Source of the DNA: Palaemon carinicauda | Taxonomy: Eukaryota > Arthropoda > Malacostraca > Decapoda > Palaemonidae | Length of the DNA: 64,000 nt | NCBI RefSeq assembly: GCF_036898095.1 | Contig: NC_090739.1 | Span: 63,874,747-63,938,746 of the forward strand | Direction of reading: 5' to 3' | In this document: positions 23,108 to 33,349 of the stretch, piece by piece | How the letters are laid out: every line of letters begins with the position of its first letter | How positions within the stretch are numbered: position 1 is the stretch's first letter | Program-made: the position numbers and the translations under genes | The notes under the pieces: generated by a model | What the model was told of the DNA's origin: nothing | Seen by the model: the letters and a program-made list of their open reading frames with translations, nothing else | Database searches by the model: none

Positions 23108-23707
23108 AGTGTTATGGGGTCTTTTGACTGGCCAGACAGTACTACATTGGATCCTCCTCTCTGGTTACGGTTCACTTTCCCTTTGCCTACATACACACTG
23201 AATAGTCTGGCATATTCTTTACATATTCTCCTCTATCCTCATACACCTGACAACACAGATTACCAAACAATTCTTCATCACCCAAGGGGTTACTGCACTG
23301 TAATTGTTCAGTGCCACTTTCCTCTTGGTAAGGGTAGAAGAGACTCTTTAGCTATGGTAAGCAGCTCTTCTAGGAGAAGGACACTCCAAAATCAAACCAC
23401 TGTTCTCTAGTCTTGGGTAGTGCCATAGCCTCTGTACCATGGCCTTTTACTGTCTTGGGTTAGAGTTCTCTTGCTTGAGGGTACACTCGAGCACACACTC
23501 CTATCTTATTTCTCTTCCTCTTGTTTTGTTAAAGTTTTTATAGTTTATATAGGAGATATTTATTGTTGTTACTCTTCTTAGAATATTTTATTTTCCTTTT
23601 TTCCTTTCCGCACTGAGCTATTTTCCCTGTTGGAGCCCCTGGGCTTATAGCATACTGCTTTTCCAACTAGGGTTGTAGCTTAGTAAGTAATAATAATAAT
23701 AATAATA
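23108..23707 (+). mobile_element. Non-LTR retroposon-like repeat with (AAT)n tail
   Basis: A 600-bp unit with no ORF ends in TTGTAGCTTAGTAAGTAATA and further AAT repeats, the tail type of LINE or SINE copies. It interrupts the gag-like text of DIRS3, which resumes at 23708. I see no clear target-site duplication and no convincing A/B-box pair, so LINE 3' end versus SINE is unresolved. It is the only retroelement here pointing to the plus strand. Confidence 0.55.
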
Positions 23708-25304
23708 TGCTCGAGGTGACAACTGCTCGGGAGCAAAAGCCTCTCGTTTCCTTTTGCCGTTCGACATTCCTTCTCCCCGGGGGTGGGGAGCTTGGAAGAG
23801 GTCTATGGTTGACATTCCTTCTCCCAGGGGTTGGGGAACTTGGAAGAGGTCTATGGTTAGAACATTCAACAATCCTTCTCCCAGGGATTGGGGAGCTTGG
23901 AAGAGGTCTATGGTTAGAAGAACGACAGGTCCTAGCAGACACACCATCTACTGAGGGTTGGTACTTAGGCCGAAACAAAGAGCCCAAAACTGGACAATTT
24001 CCTCCTAAACACGAACCTTCAGGTATTGCTTGAAGTTCGGATGGATGAGGATGTGGAAGAAAGCATCCTGGAGGTCTAAAGAGACCATCTAGTCGTCCTA
24101 TCTTACTGCTGCTAGGACTGATTTCGATGTCTCCATGGAAAACTTTGTCTTCTGAACGAAGGCGTTGAGAGCACTTAAATCCAGGATCAGTCAATAGCCT
24201 CCTTCTCCAAGAAGAGAGACATTTGATGTTGCATAGCCTGTCTCTTTGGCTCCTCTCTGTATCTGGCAGAGAGGTCTATCGGAGTTACTATTAAAGGAGG
24301 TTTCACTAGCAAAAGGAATTCGCATCCCTCCTTAGAAATAGTACTGACCAAAGGTCCGCTCCTCTCCTCTCCCAGGCTCGCCAGAAGTTGTTTAGTCTGG
24401 CTCCTACTGTTGTATGTGCGGTTTAGAGAAAAAAGTATGCAGAACCTTTCTTGCTGATTTAGACAAAAAATCCTGTGTGACCTTTAGGGCTAAAGTTGAA
24501 GAGACCTCTTAGACCAACTCTTGAGGAAGAAGAGAGGAAGAAAAAAGGGGGGTGTACACCTCAATTCTGACTTCTGAATGGGTGTAACCCCAATGGACAG
24601 AAAAGAACACATTTGGGCTCTTTTCTTAAAGACCCCCGCTGAGAAAAGGGCTGCTAACTCATTGGAACCGTTCTTTAAGGCTTTATCCATGCTTGACATA
24701 ATGAGGCTGAGACTATCAGTGTCCACATCCTTCAAGGCAGAAACCTTCTTGCCCAAGGCTCCCAGTCCAGGCAAGGAAAAAGAATACTTCGAAAGCTTTG
24801 AAGACACCTTTGAGAGGATGATCAAGCTCTGACGTTGACCAGAGTATTTGGTCCTTCTTAAGGCCATCCGACGCAGAGCGTCTACTAGACTCAAAAAATC
24901 TCTCTGGGCAGAGATCTCCTTGGGCAGAGATAGGAACTCCAAAGCTGAGAATTTCACCCGTCTCAAACCAAACACTAGATCTGGATGCCAATTTAGCCGA
25001 GGGAAAAGGGAAAAACAGTATTACCCTGGATATTCTAGGATTGTATCCAGTCTCCCATCATCCTCAAAGCTCTTTTAAGATGATCAGGACAGCACCATCT
25101 TGTAAACAGAGACTCCTTCGACGCCTTCCCTAGCATAAACTCTGAAGGCGAGGAACAAGGAGCAGTAGGCACAAAATAATTCGGAAACTCTTCAGAAAAA
25201 ACTCTCATGAGTTTCTATAAGTCAACCGAAGGATGAAGGATAAATAGGGGAAAGGAGATCATCAATCCCTTCCTCCTACAAGTCTCTAACCGAGGTAGAG
25301 ACCT
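23708..25304 (-). pseudogene. Gag and RT remnants of DIRS3
   Basis: At 23740-23920 are three repeats around TTGGGGAGCTTGGAAGAGGT that also occur once at 32465-32500 and, diverged, at 44880-44910. At about 24010-24190 a minus-strand RT start is legible across frames (LDLSALNAFV, FSMETSKSV, SLDLQDAFFHI) but stops before the YxDD box. At 24975-24490 a 161-codon frame with SLVDALRRMALRR and LSLIMSSMDKALKNGS is gag-like. DIRS-D interrupts the gag part at 25305. Confidence 0.55.
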
Positions 25305-25348
25305 GTAAGTTTACTTGTGAACGAAGGTTCTGGAGTGGGAGGTGAGAC

Positions 25349-25490
25349 CTTCCGGACTCACCAGTGGTAGCTTATACACCCCCCCCTGGAACCCCCCCAA
25401 GCGGCGGCGCGAGCCCTAAACCACGCCCCCTTGGGCGGAGTTACCAGAGACGAGCGGGTTGACTCGGCAATGGAAGTCACATTTTTGAAG
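25349..25490. repeat. Left inverted terminal repeat of DIRS-D
   Basis: Runs from CCTTCCGGACTCACCAGTGG to the TCGGCAATGGAAG region and matches the right repeat inverted, including poly-C runs of equal length. The about 40 bases outside it (25305-25348) are specific to this end and reappear, complemented, in the internal complementary region. Confidence 0.9.
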
Positions 25491-25813
25491 TTGTAATAGA
25501 ACAAAAAATAACACAGAAGTGGTTGAGCTTACCTTGGTAGTGCAAGTTATGAAGGAATTACTGTGAAGGTGCAAATTGTTGGACATAAAGGTCTTTTTAC
25601 TAGTAAATTCAATCTTCTTGTGCTCTCTTGGTTGATATGAATATTGAAAGATTCCAGTTAGTTTGTTTTCTGTGGAATAATAGTGATTGTATGTGTGTGT
25701 TCTTGTATATAGCCTACTCTGTTGAATTATGAAGTTGTTAGAATATTCCCTCCTAAGTACTGTACATGGTCTCCTCGGCTCACGGGGGAAGGGTTGGAGG
25801 GTGACCCAGACTT

Positions 25814-25917
25814 TGAGTCCGGAAGGTCTCACCTCCCACTCCAGAACCTTCGTTCACAAGTAAACTTACAGTTCTGGAGAGGGAGGTCTCAACCTTCCGG
25901 ACTCACCAGTGGTAGCT
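25814..25917. repeat. Internal complementary region of DIRS-D
   Basis: The first half is the complement of the left end (TGAGTCCGGAAGGTCTCACC through TAAACTTAC). The second half is the complement of the right end (TTCTGGAGAGGGAGGTCTCA onward). The two are joined by about two bases (AG). Confidence 0.92.
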
Positions 25918-25928
25918 AGGCAGATGCT

Positions 25929-27050
25929 TCAGGGGGCTTGAAGATGAAGTCCAGCGACCACAGCATCGAAAGCTCCCTGTAAGCCGAGGAGAGCATAGTA
26001 AGAGCTGAAGACAGAGTCGCTTCTCCAATTCATTCTGGACATGATTTCTTGTATCGATACTCCATTGTATAGCAGTCTTGATGAAGCTTGCCCCCTTATA
26101 GAGTGAAAATTCGTTGACTGTTTAGTTGCATTTGGGTCGGCTCTGAAAATGCACTCCCTAAAAAGTTGTCTCATTTTTTGTAGAGACATTATCTTGAAGT
26201 GTTCATCTAGCCATATGTGGTCTTTCCTGTCTATGTTTCTTTCCATACAGACTTTGTTGGTGTATTCCAAATAGAAGTTCAATTGTCTGACTGGACATAT
26301 TTTTGGTCTGTTAGGAAGCTTCCTAAAGCTGATCTCTATTGGTGTGTAGTTGTTCTTTTGGTTTTTGGCCATGAAGGAAGGGTGGTTCCGTAAGATAATG
26401 TGTTCTGGGGTGAAGGTGCTCCTGGAAATGCTGAGATTGTTAAATTGATTAGCTCTTAAAGGGCAAGCTAAGGCTACTAGGAACAAGGTTTTCTGTGTCA
26501 GTAGTAAGGTAGAGTTATCTTTCGTGGTGTTGAGAAATGAAATTACTTTGTCTAGATCCCAGCCAGGGAACTGGTGAGAATTTCTAGGTTTCCTTCTATT
26601 AACTCCCGATATCATTGCTTTGACATATTTGTCCTCTGCAAGACAGTAACCTGGGAAATAGCCTGACAAGATAGGACCTAAAGCTGCTCTGTAGCTCTTC
26701 AGGGTGTTGTAAGACAGACCCTTGTCTATAAGGTGATTGAAAAATAAAATAATTGCTAACAGGGGAAATTTGTTGTCTCTTCCATACTCCTTGTGAATGA
26801 AACTTTTAAAAATGTTGTATAGGTTTTCATACTTGTGCAAGGAGCTGTCCCTCAAGCTGACAGCAATTTTGGAGCAAACCTCAGGAGGAAAGACGTTAGG
26901 GAGCTGATCCTTTAAATTTTGAAGGCGATCAAAGTTGATTGGAGCTTTGCTGAGGGTGAGATACAATCCTTGAGAACTATCTGGTAGTCTTCGATCTTCA
27001 CAATGTATCGTTTGTGCTGCTTCGCGACTGACTTCACTAATGGAATCCAT
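25929..27050 (-). CDS. DIRS-D tyrosine recombinase, intact
   Basis: A 373-residue protein that would integrate the circular cDNA by site-specific recombination, replacing the DDE integrase of LTR elements. Residues 55-150 form a SAM-like core-binding region (SYNTLKSYRAALGPIL). The catalytic set is complete: R199 (CPLRANQFNNL), H316 and R319 (HSIRGQASS), W342 and the nucleophile candidate Y351 or Y352 (VFSSYYALL). The frame overlaps the 3' end of the RT frame by 139 nt and ends beside the internal complementary region. Neither overlap nor ORF contains a stop. The first Met may lie within the overlap used for reinitiation or frameshifting; the true start is not certain. Confidence 0.92.
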   Translation of the reverse strand: MDSISEVSREAAQTIHCEDRRLPDSSQGLYLTLSKAPINFDRLQNLKDQLPNVFPPEVCSKIAVSLRDSSLHKYENLYNIFKSFIHKEYGRDNKFPLLAIILFFNHLIDKGLSYNTLKSYRAALGPILSGYFPGYCLAEDKYVKAMISGVNRRKPRNSHQFPGWDLDKVISFLNTTKDNSTLLLTQKTLFLVALACPLRANQFNNLSISRSTFTPEHIILRNHPSFMAKNQKNNYTPIEISFRKLPNRPKICPVRQLNFYLEYTNKVCMERNIDRKDHIWLDEHFKIMSLQKMRQLFRECIFRADPNATKQSTNFHSIRGQASSRLLYNGVSIQEIMSRMNWRSDSVFSSYYALLGLQGAFDAVVAGLHLQAP

Positions 27051-29395
27051 GGTTCCGTCCCCTGCGATATGGTGCAGAAAAGCATATTATTATTGCATTC
27101 TTTATTGATTTTAAAAGCTACTTTGTGTAGTAAGAATCCTGGTGGAAAGGCATAGAGGGGTGTTGATCCCTTCCAGCTAATCGTAAGTGCATTATTGCTG
27201 ATGGCTTTTTGATTTGGAAGAGATGAACAGAACTTTTTGCACTTAGTATTGAAACCATTTGAGAACAGATCTATTTCTGGGGTGAAATTGAAGTCAGAGC
27301 AGATTAAGGAGAATAGACTGTCACTGAGGGAAGTTTCTGTGTGAATGGAACCCAGGTCCCTGGAAAGTGAGTCTGCGATGGTGTTACTTACTCCCCTGAT
27401 CCATCTGGAATTTATCTGTATGTTGTGATCCTTCATGGTACTAAGTATTTTCCTGACTAGTTCATGGGCTAACTTGTTTCTGATACTACCCTGTTTCTTT
27501 ATCCAACAATTAGTAACCTTTGAATCAACATGTATTAAGACTACCTTGTTGTATAACCTTGTGATGAAGTGTTCCAAAGAATAGAAGCAAGCTAATAACT
27601 CTCTTACATTGATGTGAAGGGAGGATTCTTCATTTGTCCAAGTTCCATTTATTGAGAGCATATTACCCGCTATTACTAATGCACCTCCCCAACCCTGGTT
27701 GGAAGCGTCAGTGAAAAGTTCTGCATCTATCTGTGGTTTTGGAATGTTAATCTCTCTGTACATTTGTCTCTGTTCCCATGGCTTTAGGTATTTTTTGAAG
27801 GTGTGGGGAATGATTTTGTACCCTGAATTAAAATAACTGTGGTACCTGTGGAGATATTTAAGATGGAATCTTCCCAAGCTTGTATAGGATGCACTAAAAT
27901 TTAAAGCTCCGATTAACATTTGATAGGAATGCAGGTCGGATTTAACAGAGTTGGAGAAAGCTTTGGCCAATTCGACACACTTCTCTATGTTTTTCCCACT
28001 GGGATTCATAGTTTTCTTAATCATATTGTAATGCACTCCTAAAAATTCGATTCTTTGAGTCGGTTCAATTGTAGATTTTTTAAGCGAGATATTCCATCCT
28101 AAGTCTGACAAGATCTTAATGACTAGCTGAATGTGATTTTTACATTTTACATAATCTTTTGCTAATATGAGAATGTCATCAAGATAGTTGAATATTAAGA
28201 TGTTATATGAGGTTCTAATATACTTGATCACTGTGTACATTATTTTTGAAAAAATATAAGGTGCTGTCTTTAGTCCAAAGGGTATCACAGTCCATTTGAA
28301 CTTCCTTTTACCTAGTTTGAAGGTTAGAAATTTCTGGCTACTTGCATGTAATGGAATGTGCCAATAAGCATCTTTTAAATCTAGTTTGCAGGCCCAAGAG
28401 TTTAGATGTAGATAGGGAAATATAGTATTGGCCTTGAGCATGGTAAAAGAAGGTTTTTTAATCATGGTGTTGAGCACTTTCATGTCAAAGATTAGTCGTA
28501 CTGTTCCATCTGGTTTGAATTTATAAAATATGTGGTTGGAGTAGTAAAAGGAAGTTCTGGGGATCTGCTCTATGACACCTAGTTTTAGCAGTCTGTCACA
28601 TTCACTTTCCAATATTTTACGCTTGTTAATTGAATAAAATCTATCTTTACCTGTTCTTTTTAATGACCTCTGGGCTTTAAGTTTATTATTAAACGGAATT
28701 CTCACCCCTTCATTGATAATTTTACAAGCAAAAGAGGCATTAGGAAGCTTTCTCCAACTATCAATATTCATCAATAATGACTTACCTATCCTATTCTCTG
28801 GGGGGCTCTGGGAGGAGTTATTCATTGGTTTTGAGGCCAAAGGCGAGGTCTCTTTACTTCTATCTTGATTTATAGCATTTGGCCCAATGTCATGATGGTC
28901 TGGTGCGGAGCAAAGCTCGTTATTATCTGGTGCTGAGCAAAGCTCATTAACCACTGGTGCTGAGCAAAGCTCGTAATTAACTGGTGCTGAGCAAAGCTCG
29001 TAATTAACTGGTGCTGAGCAAAGCTCGTAATTAACTGGTGCTGAGCAAAGCTCATTATTAACTGGTGCAGTGTAAACATCATTATCAACTGGTGCATAGA
29101 ATACTGGTGCTGAAAAAATTTTTCTTTGAACTGGTGCGGAGCATGGCTCAATTTCTAGGGTCTTTCTTTTCTCTGGCTCCTGAACTATTAGCTTGTCCAT
29201 TTTGTGACCTCCCCCCCCTGTACCCACCTCGCCTATTACCTCTTCTAAGTGGCTGAGACTTGAATCTAAAGTTAGGGTTACCTTTGAGGAAACTGAACCT
29301 TCTTCCCTGAAATCTGCCCCCGAAGTTGAATTTCCTACCCCTGAAGTTTGCTGCCCCTCCTCTGAGGAGGGGACCTTTGTGAAAGCAGGCAGCAA
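26912..29395 (-). CDS. DIRS-D reverse transcriptase-RNase H-methyltransferase-like polyprotein, intact
   Basis: An 827-residue frame. Residues 1-80 overlap gag. About 83-166 is a repetitive linker with SAP every 7-10 residues. The RT domain spans about 255-470, with D339 (LDLKDAYWHIPLH), PFGLKTAPYIF and the YLDD box at 404-407. RNase H follows, with D563 (FTDASNQGWGG), E599 (NVRELLA), D624 (HVDSK) and D675 (ADSLSRD). Residues 705-790 resemble the Dam-like adenine methyltransferase segment of DIRS ORF2 (EIDLFSNGFNTKCKKF, then LYAFPPG), but the usual NPPY/DPPY catalytic box is FPPG, so methyltransferase activity is doubtful. It overlaps gag by 248 nt and the recombinase by 139 nt. The initiation mode is unknown. 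Confidence 0.92.
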   Translation of the reverse strand: MLPAFTKVPSSEEGQQTSGVGNSTSGADFREEGSVSSKVTLTLDSSLSHLEEVIGEVGTGGGGHKMDKLIVQEPEKRKTLEIEPCSAPVQRKIFSAPVFYAPVDNDVYTAPVNNELCSAPVNYELCSAPVNYELCSAPVNYELCSAPVVNELCSAPDNNELCSAPDHHDIGPNAINQDRSKETSPLASKPMNNSSQSPPENRIGKSLLMNIDSWRKLPNASFACKIINEGVRIPFNNKLKAQRSLKRTGKDRFYSINKRKILESECDRLLKLGVIEQIPRTSFYYSNHIFYKFKPDGTVRLIFDMKVLNTMIKKPSFTMLKANTIFPYLHLNSWACKLDLKDAYWHIPLHASSQKFLTFKLGKRKFKWTVIPFGLKTAPYIFSKIMYTVIKYIRTSYNILIFNYLDDILILAKDYVKCKNHIQLVIKILSDLGWNISLKKSTIEPTQRIEFLGVHYNMIKKTMNPSGKNIEKCVELAKAFSNSVKSDLHSYQMLIGALNFSASYTSLGRFHLKYLHRYHSYFNSGYKIIPHTFKKYLKPWEQRQMYREINIPKPQIDAELFTDASNQGWGGALVIAGNMLSINGTWTNEESSLHINVRELLACFYSLEHFITRLYNKVVLIHVDSKVTNCWIKKQGSIRNKLAHELVRKILSTMKDHNIQINSRWIRGVSNTIADSLSRDLGSIHTETSLSDSLFSLICSDFNFTPEIDLFSNGFNTKCKKFCSSLPNQKAISNNALTISWKGSTPLYAFPPGFLLHKVAFKINKECNNNMLFCTISQGTEPWIPLVKSVAKQHKRYIVKIEDYQIVLKDCISPSAKLQSTLIAFKI
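28895..29135. repeat. In-frame minisatellite in DIRS-D RT frame
   Basis: About eight to ten units of roughly 27-30 bp based on ACTGGTGCTGAGCAAAGCTC, encoding ELCSAPVNY on the minus strand. The central copies are almost identical; the outer ones diverge. The unit lengths keep the frame open. Confidence 0.9.
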
Positions 29396-30881
29396 TGGCT
29401 GATTTTTGGTCTTCAGTTAAATTCCAAACTTCTTTAATGTCTGCTTTGATTATAAGATCTCTTACTTCTTCCTTGAGGTATCTAGGAAGTGCTCTGCTTC
29501 TGAAATTTCTTATCAAATTTTGTATGAGGTCTATGCTCCTCCTTAGGGGACCAATAATAATTTTGGACAAAAAATCAATGTCATTTACTTTGGAGGGGTA
29601 TACAATGTGTGCCAGTGCTGCATGCCCTTGAAAGGCAGAAATACTCATTTTAATATTTTCAATGTCATAGAAAAATTTCCTCTTATAACTGTCATCAAAT
29701 ACCTTACCTTCAGGCCAGAAATTCAACTTTGGAGTATTAATTAATTTAAAAAAGTCTGAGAACTCCTTATTTTGACTACTAACAAAGAATTTATCCCGGT
29801 TATCACTATGGCCTTCACTGAAAGTTAATGCTACTAGTGAATTATTCAATTGAATTTTCCCTTCTCTATGAAAAGATGGTTCAGCTTTGAAATTGGTGGA
29901 AATATATGAAGGAATGGGTTTATTGAATGTAAGAAGGTTGAAATCTTCGTAATCACTTTCGTCTCCATTATTATAAAAGGAAAAGAGGTCTAAATTTGCA
30001 CTTTCAGGTAATTCAGGTGATCGTCTTGAGCGCTTAGTAGGAGGGGGAGCCTCATTCTTCTTAGCAGGTGAACCACTTCTGCCGAGATGAATGTTTAATA
30101 TCAGTGATTTATTTACCATAGAATAATTGAAATTTTGTTCAACGGGTATAGTAAATATGGACAGCAGCGGACCTAGAAGGCTGAAGTCAGGCAATGGGGT
30201 TCACGACTCAAATAGCCCTCTTAGGTTAATTCAGTGCCATATTTAAGTGAATGATAAGTTTAAATCTGTTATTATTAATAAACTAGACCTGCCTCATATG
30301 TAACCCTTATCAGATAGCCCCCCAGGGCCTAGGCTAGTGTCGATAGGTTTAAAGCGAGAAATGTAAGCTCGAACTTACCTGTGGTCTAGCCTACTGCCTA
30401 TTAAGCGCGTGCTTTTAATGTGTCAGGCAAGCAATTTGTTTTGTGTGCTTAATTATAATTTTGTAATATATAAAAATTGGAGTATTTAGTTTGTTTATAC
30501 CGATTAATCGTGTAGTAATCATGCACATGCTTTGCTTAAGCTACTTACGCTATGTTCGGAAGTGCCTGCTCTAAGCTTTCAAATCATAACAAGCTTACGT
30601 ATGGGGGCCGCCATTTGCATTTGTGACGTCATTAGTCTAAATCAGCTGCTTTCCATATGACGTTTTCGTTGTAAACAGAATTTAAAACCTTACCTTTTCT
30701 GGATGATTTGCATAAGAGTTTGATTCTGTTGTAGTAACATATTTACGATATCAGAATTAGAAGGCATATCACTATCTGCAGTCGATTGTGTGCGTTTTTC
30801 GTTACTGATTACGTTCTCCTCTCCGCTGGAGTCTTCGCTAAGCCGATGCACCTCCGCGGAGGTAAGAATTTGCCTAGACAT
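29148..30881 (-). CDS. DIRS-D gag, probably spliced (two exons)
   Basis: The continuous frame 30194-29148 (348 codons) has an unremarkable start, whereas a 62-codon frame from 30881 (MSRQILTSAEVHRLSEDSSG) ends at an AAAAG|GTAAGG donor (30694/30693). It can splice to an AG acceptor at 30080-30079. The join completes an Arg codon and continues SGSPAKKNEAPPPTKRSRRS in the gag frame, giving about 372 residues. The product has an acidic, coiled-coil-like N-terminus (DIVNMLLQQNQTLMQII), a basic PTKRSRR patch that could be a nuclear signal, a helical middle, and a C-terminal Arg/Gly-rich tail (GRRFSF, RRGNRRGGYRGGRS) suited to RNA binding. No CCHC knuckle is seen. The first exon starts about 120 bp from the right inverted repeat. 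Confidence 0.75.
30079..30693 (-). other. Predicted spliceosomal intron in DIRS-D gag (615 bp)
   Basis: It has a GTAAGG donor and a CTCGGCAG acceptor, with the phase preserved across the join. The interval carries in-frame stops relative to the first exon and is AT-rich like host introns. This is prediction from splice signals and reading-frame continuity only. Confidence 0.6.
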
Positions 30882-31003
30882 AATTAAGCCGTGGGCTGAG
30901 ATATTACTCTGGTTGCTGAGTGCAGGATAATGAAAATCAGCAAATGTTGGGAGCAGCGGGAGGGAAAAAGAGGAGAACGTTCTGTGCCGAAGTCAACTTC
31001 AGA

Positions 31004-31145
31004 AAATGTGGCTTCCATTGCCGAGTCAACCCGCTCGTCTCTGGTAACTCCGCCCAAGGGGGCGTGGTTTAGGGCTCGCGCCGCCGCTTGGGGGGGTTCC
31101 AGGGGGGGGTGTATAAGCTACCACTGGTGAGTCCGGAAGGTTGAG
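31004..31145. repeat. Right inverted terminal repeat of DIRS-D
   Basis: Inverted match to 25349-25490 with about one substitution. The end-specific bases that follow (to about 31162) are complemented in the internal complementary region. Confidence 0.9.
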
Positions 31146-31162
31146 ACCTCCCTCTCCAGAAG

Positions 31163-33349
31163 TCTTGTTTCCTAGGAGATAACTCCTTAAGGTCCTGTAA
31201 TTCTGGCCTCAATAGGTCCAAGATTATTACTTACTTTTAGGGGTTTATTTCTCGCCCTCCATCAGAAATCAAGAGTATGTACAGGCGGGCCTTGGTGTGT
31301 GAAAATAATCTCTTTCCAGTTAATATTTTTCTCTGTATCTTTTCAGTAATAGCGCCTGGCGTAACTATGTTCCAACGCTAGACGCTCGCGGGCATTATGA
31401 TTGGAACTAAGACGCTCACGGGCATTATGATTGGAACTAAGACGCTCGCAATCTCGACGTTCGGCTCGACTGGGGAAATCGCGACATGCAAGTCCTGATG
31501 CTTGACGTCACGTCTAACTGCTTGACGTTCGGCGTCACGTCTAACTGCTTGACGTTCGGCGTCACGTCTAACTGCTTGACGTTCGGCGTCACGTCTAACT
31601 GCTCGACGTCTAGCGTCCTGTCTAACTGCTTGACGTTCGGCGTCAAGTCCAACTACTGGACGCTTGACGCCATGCAACTGCTTGACGCTCGGCGTCACGT
31701 CTAACTGCTTGCCACTCGACGCCAAGTCCAACTGCTGAACGCTAGACGCCATGCAACTGCTTGACGCTCGGCGATTTAGACGCTCGGAACTATGCTTGAC
31801 ACTCGACGTCACGTCCAACTGCTTGACACTCGACGTCACGTCCAACTGCTTGACGCTCGACGTCATGTCTAACTGCTTGACACTCGACGTCAAGTCCAAC
31901 TGCAGGACACTTGACGCCATGCAACTGCTTGACGCTTGGCGCCACGTGACTCTCAGAACAATGACACTGGCGATTCAGACGCTCGGAACTATGACGTTCG
32001 CGTCTAGAATATTCGCTCATCCAACAAGAGAGACAAAGAAGTTGCACTCGGTTCCAAACATCGTGTCAAACTCTTACAGCATCGTTAGTAGTGCTGGACG
32101 CTCTGCTGGAGGCTCAATGACATCACGCTTGCCGTCCAATGCTCTGACGCTCGGTGTTACGTGTCATGACTTCCAGCTACTCGACGCTTGGCGTGATGTA
32201 GTCCATTCCTTAACGCTCGGCGTCCTTCTGGACGATAGCTTATGGTGTTAAGCATCTAAACGCTCGGCGACATGACGAGCAACTCTCTTCTTGTCTAGAA
32301 GGAAGTGAAATACGTAAGACACCAGTCCTGTCTGTGAGCTGAGTCAATCGACGGCGAAGATAACACTTTTACCTCGCCTTTCCTATGGTGAGGGTGAGCG
32401 TCCTGGGAAGCGACAACAGGAACGATCGAGGGGACGTTTCTTTTCGCCAATCAACATTCCTTCTCCCAGGGGTTGGGGAGCTTGGAAGAGGTCTAAGGCT
32501 AGGATAACAACAGGGTCGAGAAGAAGCACCCTCCACTGACTGATTAAATTCACTGCACTAATTTAGCACTGAAAATTGCACTTTTTATACTCTTTCACAT
32601 AAGACCATAAATAGACCTGCCCACTGCGAGAAATATTACTCTTCCACCAAGGGCTTGAATGAGAATGCAATAGGTTATTTGATTAATATTAGAAATCCCA
32701 ATATCGAAAACAAAACAAAAATAACGATACAAAGTAATTTGTGAGACTGTATCGATTTTACCTTGTGATAAGGAAGCCGCCTTCAATGAATTCTTTCATT
32801 ATGTCCGCTTTCCTTATGCCAGAACTACGTAGCGAACTTAAACTGTACGCTAGTATTATTTAAAAAACCCTGAAAATAGATCGATGATTACTGTATCTAA
32901 ATAAAGTACACGTATACTAATAGGACAAATATACTCTTAAAAATAATATACTCCTTTTATATTATAAAAACTTAAATACTTTTGGTCTGTAAGTAGAATT
33001 TTACATTTCATTCTCTGCATAGAAAAAGAAATGAATATGCAAGTCATACTACGTAGTAACTACGTAGTTTACGTCATATGATTGGCAGTGTTTACCTACC
33101 GCCATCATCTTTTTAAAGTAGGTTCGTTATTTTTACAGTAGGTGGAAAAAACTCCTAATCCTACCCCTTTCAAGTTATGCATATATCGATCATAACCCAA
33201 TCACTACTCTCAGTCAAAATAAAACCAAACTAGCGAAAGCCCACAGTAAATTGTACATCACCAAGATGACTGCAATTATACAGGTTACAGCGAGTGAAAA
33301 ATCCAATAATGTTGCCGGCGTGAGCGGCAGGGAAGATCTAAAGAATCAT
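31163..33349 (-). pseudogene. 5' gag region of DIRS3 with coding-type tandem repeats
   Basis: A 27-bp repeat (TTGACGTTCGGCGTCACGTC plus seven bases) runs from about 31490 to 31960 and encodes a QLDVTPNVK-type nonapeptide on the minus strand. Frames 31920-31378 and 31652-31437 read it, and variants keep the 27-bp step. Upstream (32000-33350) no clear frame exists. The region is interrupted on its left by DIRS-D. Confidence 0.5.
31490..31960. repeat. 27-bp CpG-rich tandem repeat in DIRS3 gag
   Basis: Units share GACG-TCGGCGTCACGTCTAAC. The 31500-31620 units are nearly perfect, later ones diverge in steps, and a related short run lies at 22310-22420. Confidence 0.8.

Larger units (their letters stand above)
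25305..31162 (-). mobile_element. DIRS-type retrotransposon DIRS-D, structurally complete and possibly active
   Basis: About 5.86 kb with inverted terminal repeats (25349-25490 and 31004-31145) that differ at about one position over 140 bp. The joined complement of both ends lies at 25814-25917. Three overlapping minus-strand frames (gag, RT-RNase H-methyltransferase-like, tyrosine recombinase) are free of stops, and the recombinase ends 12 bp before the complementary region. This is the DIRS1-like arrangement. The flanks share GT at both joints, and the circle junction in the complementary region reads CCAGAACTGTAAG, so CTGT may be the strand-exchange core (inference). Confidence 0.92.
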
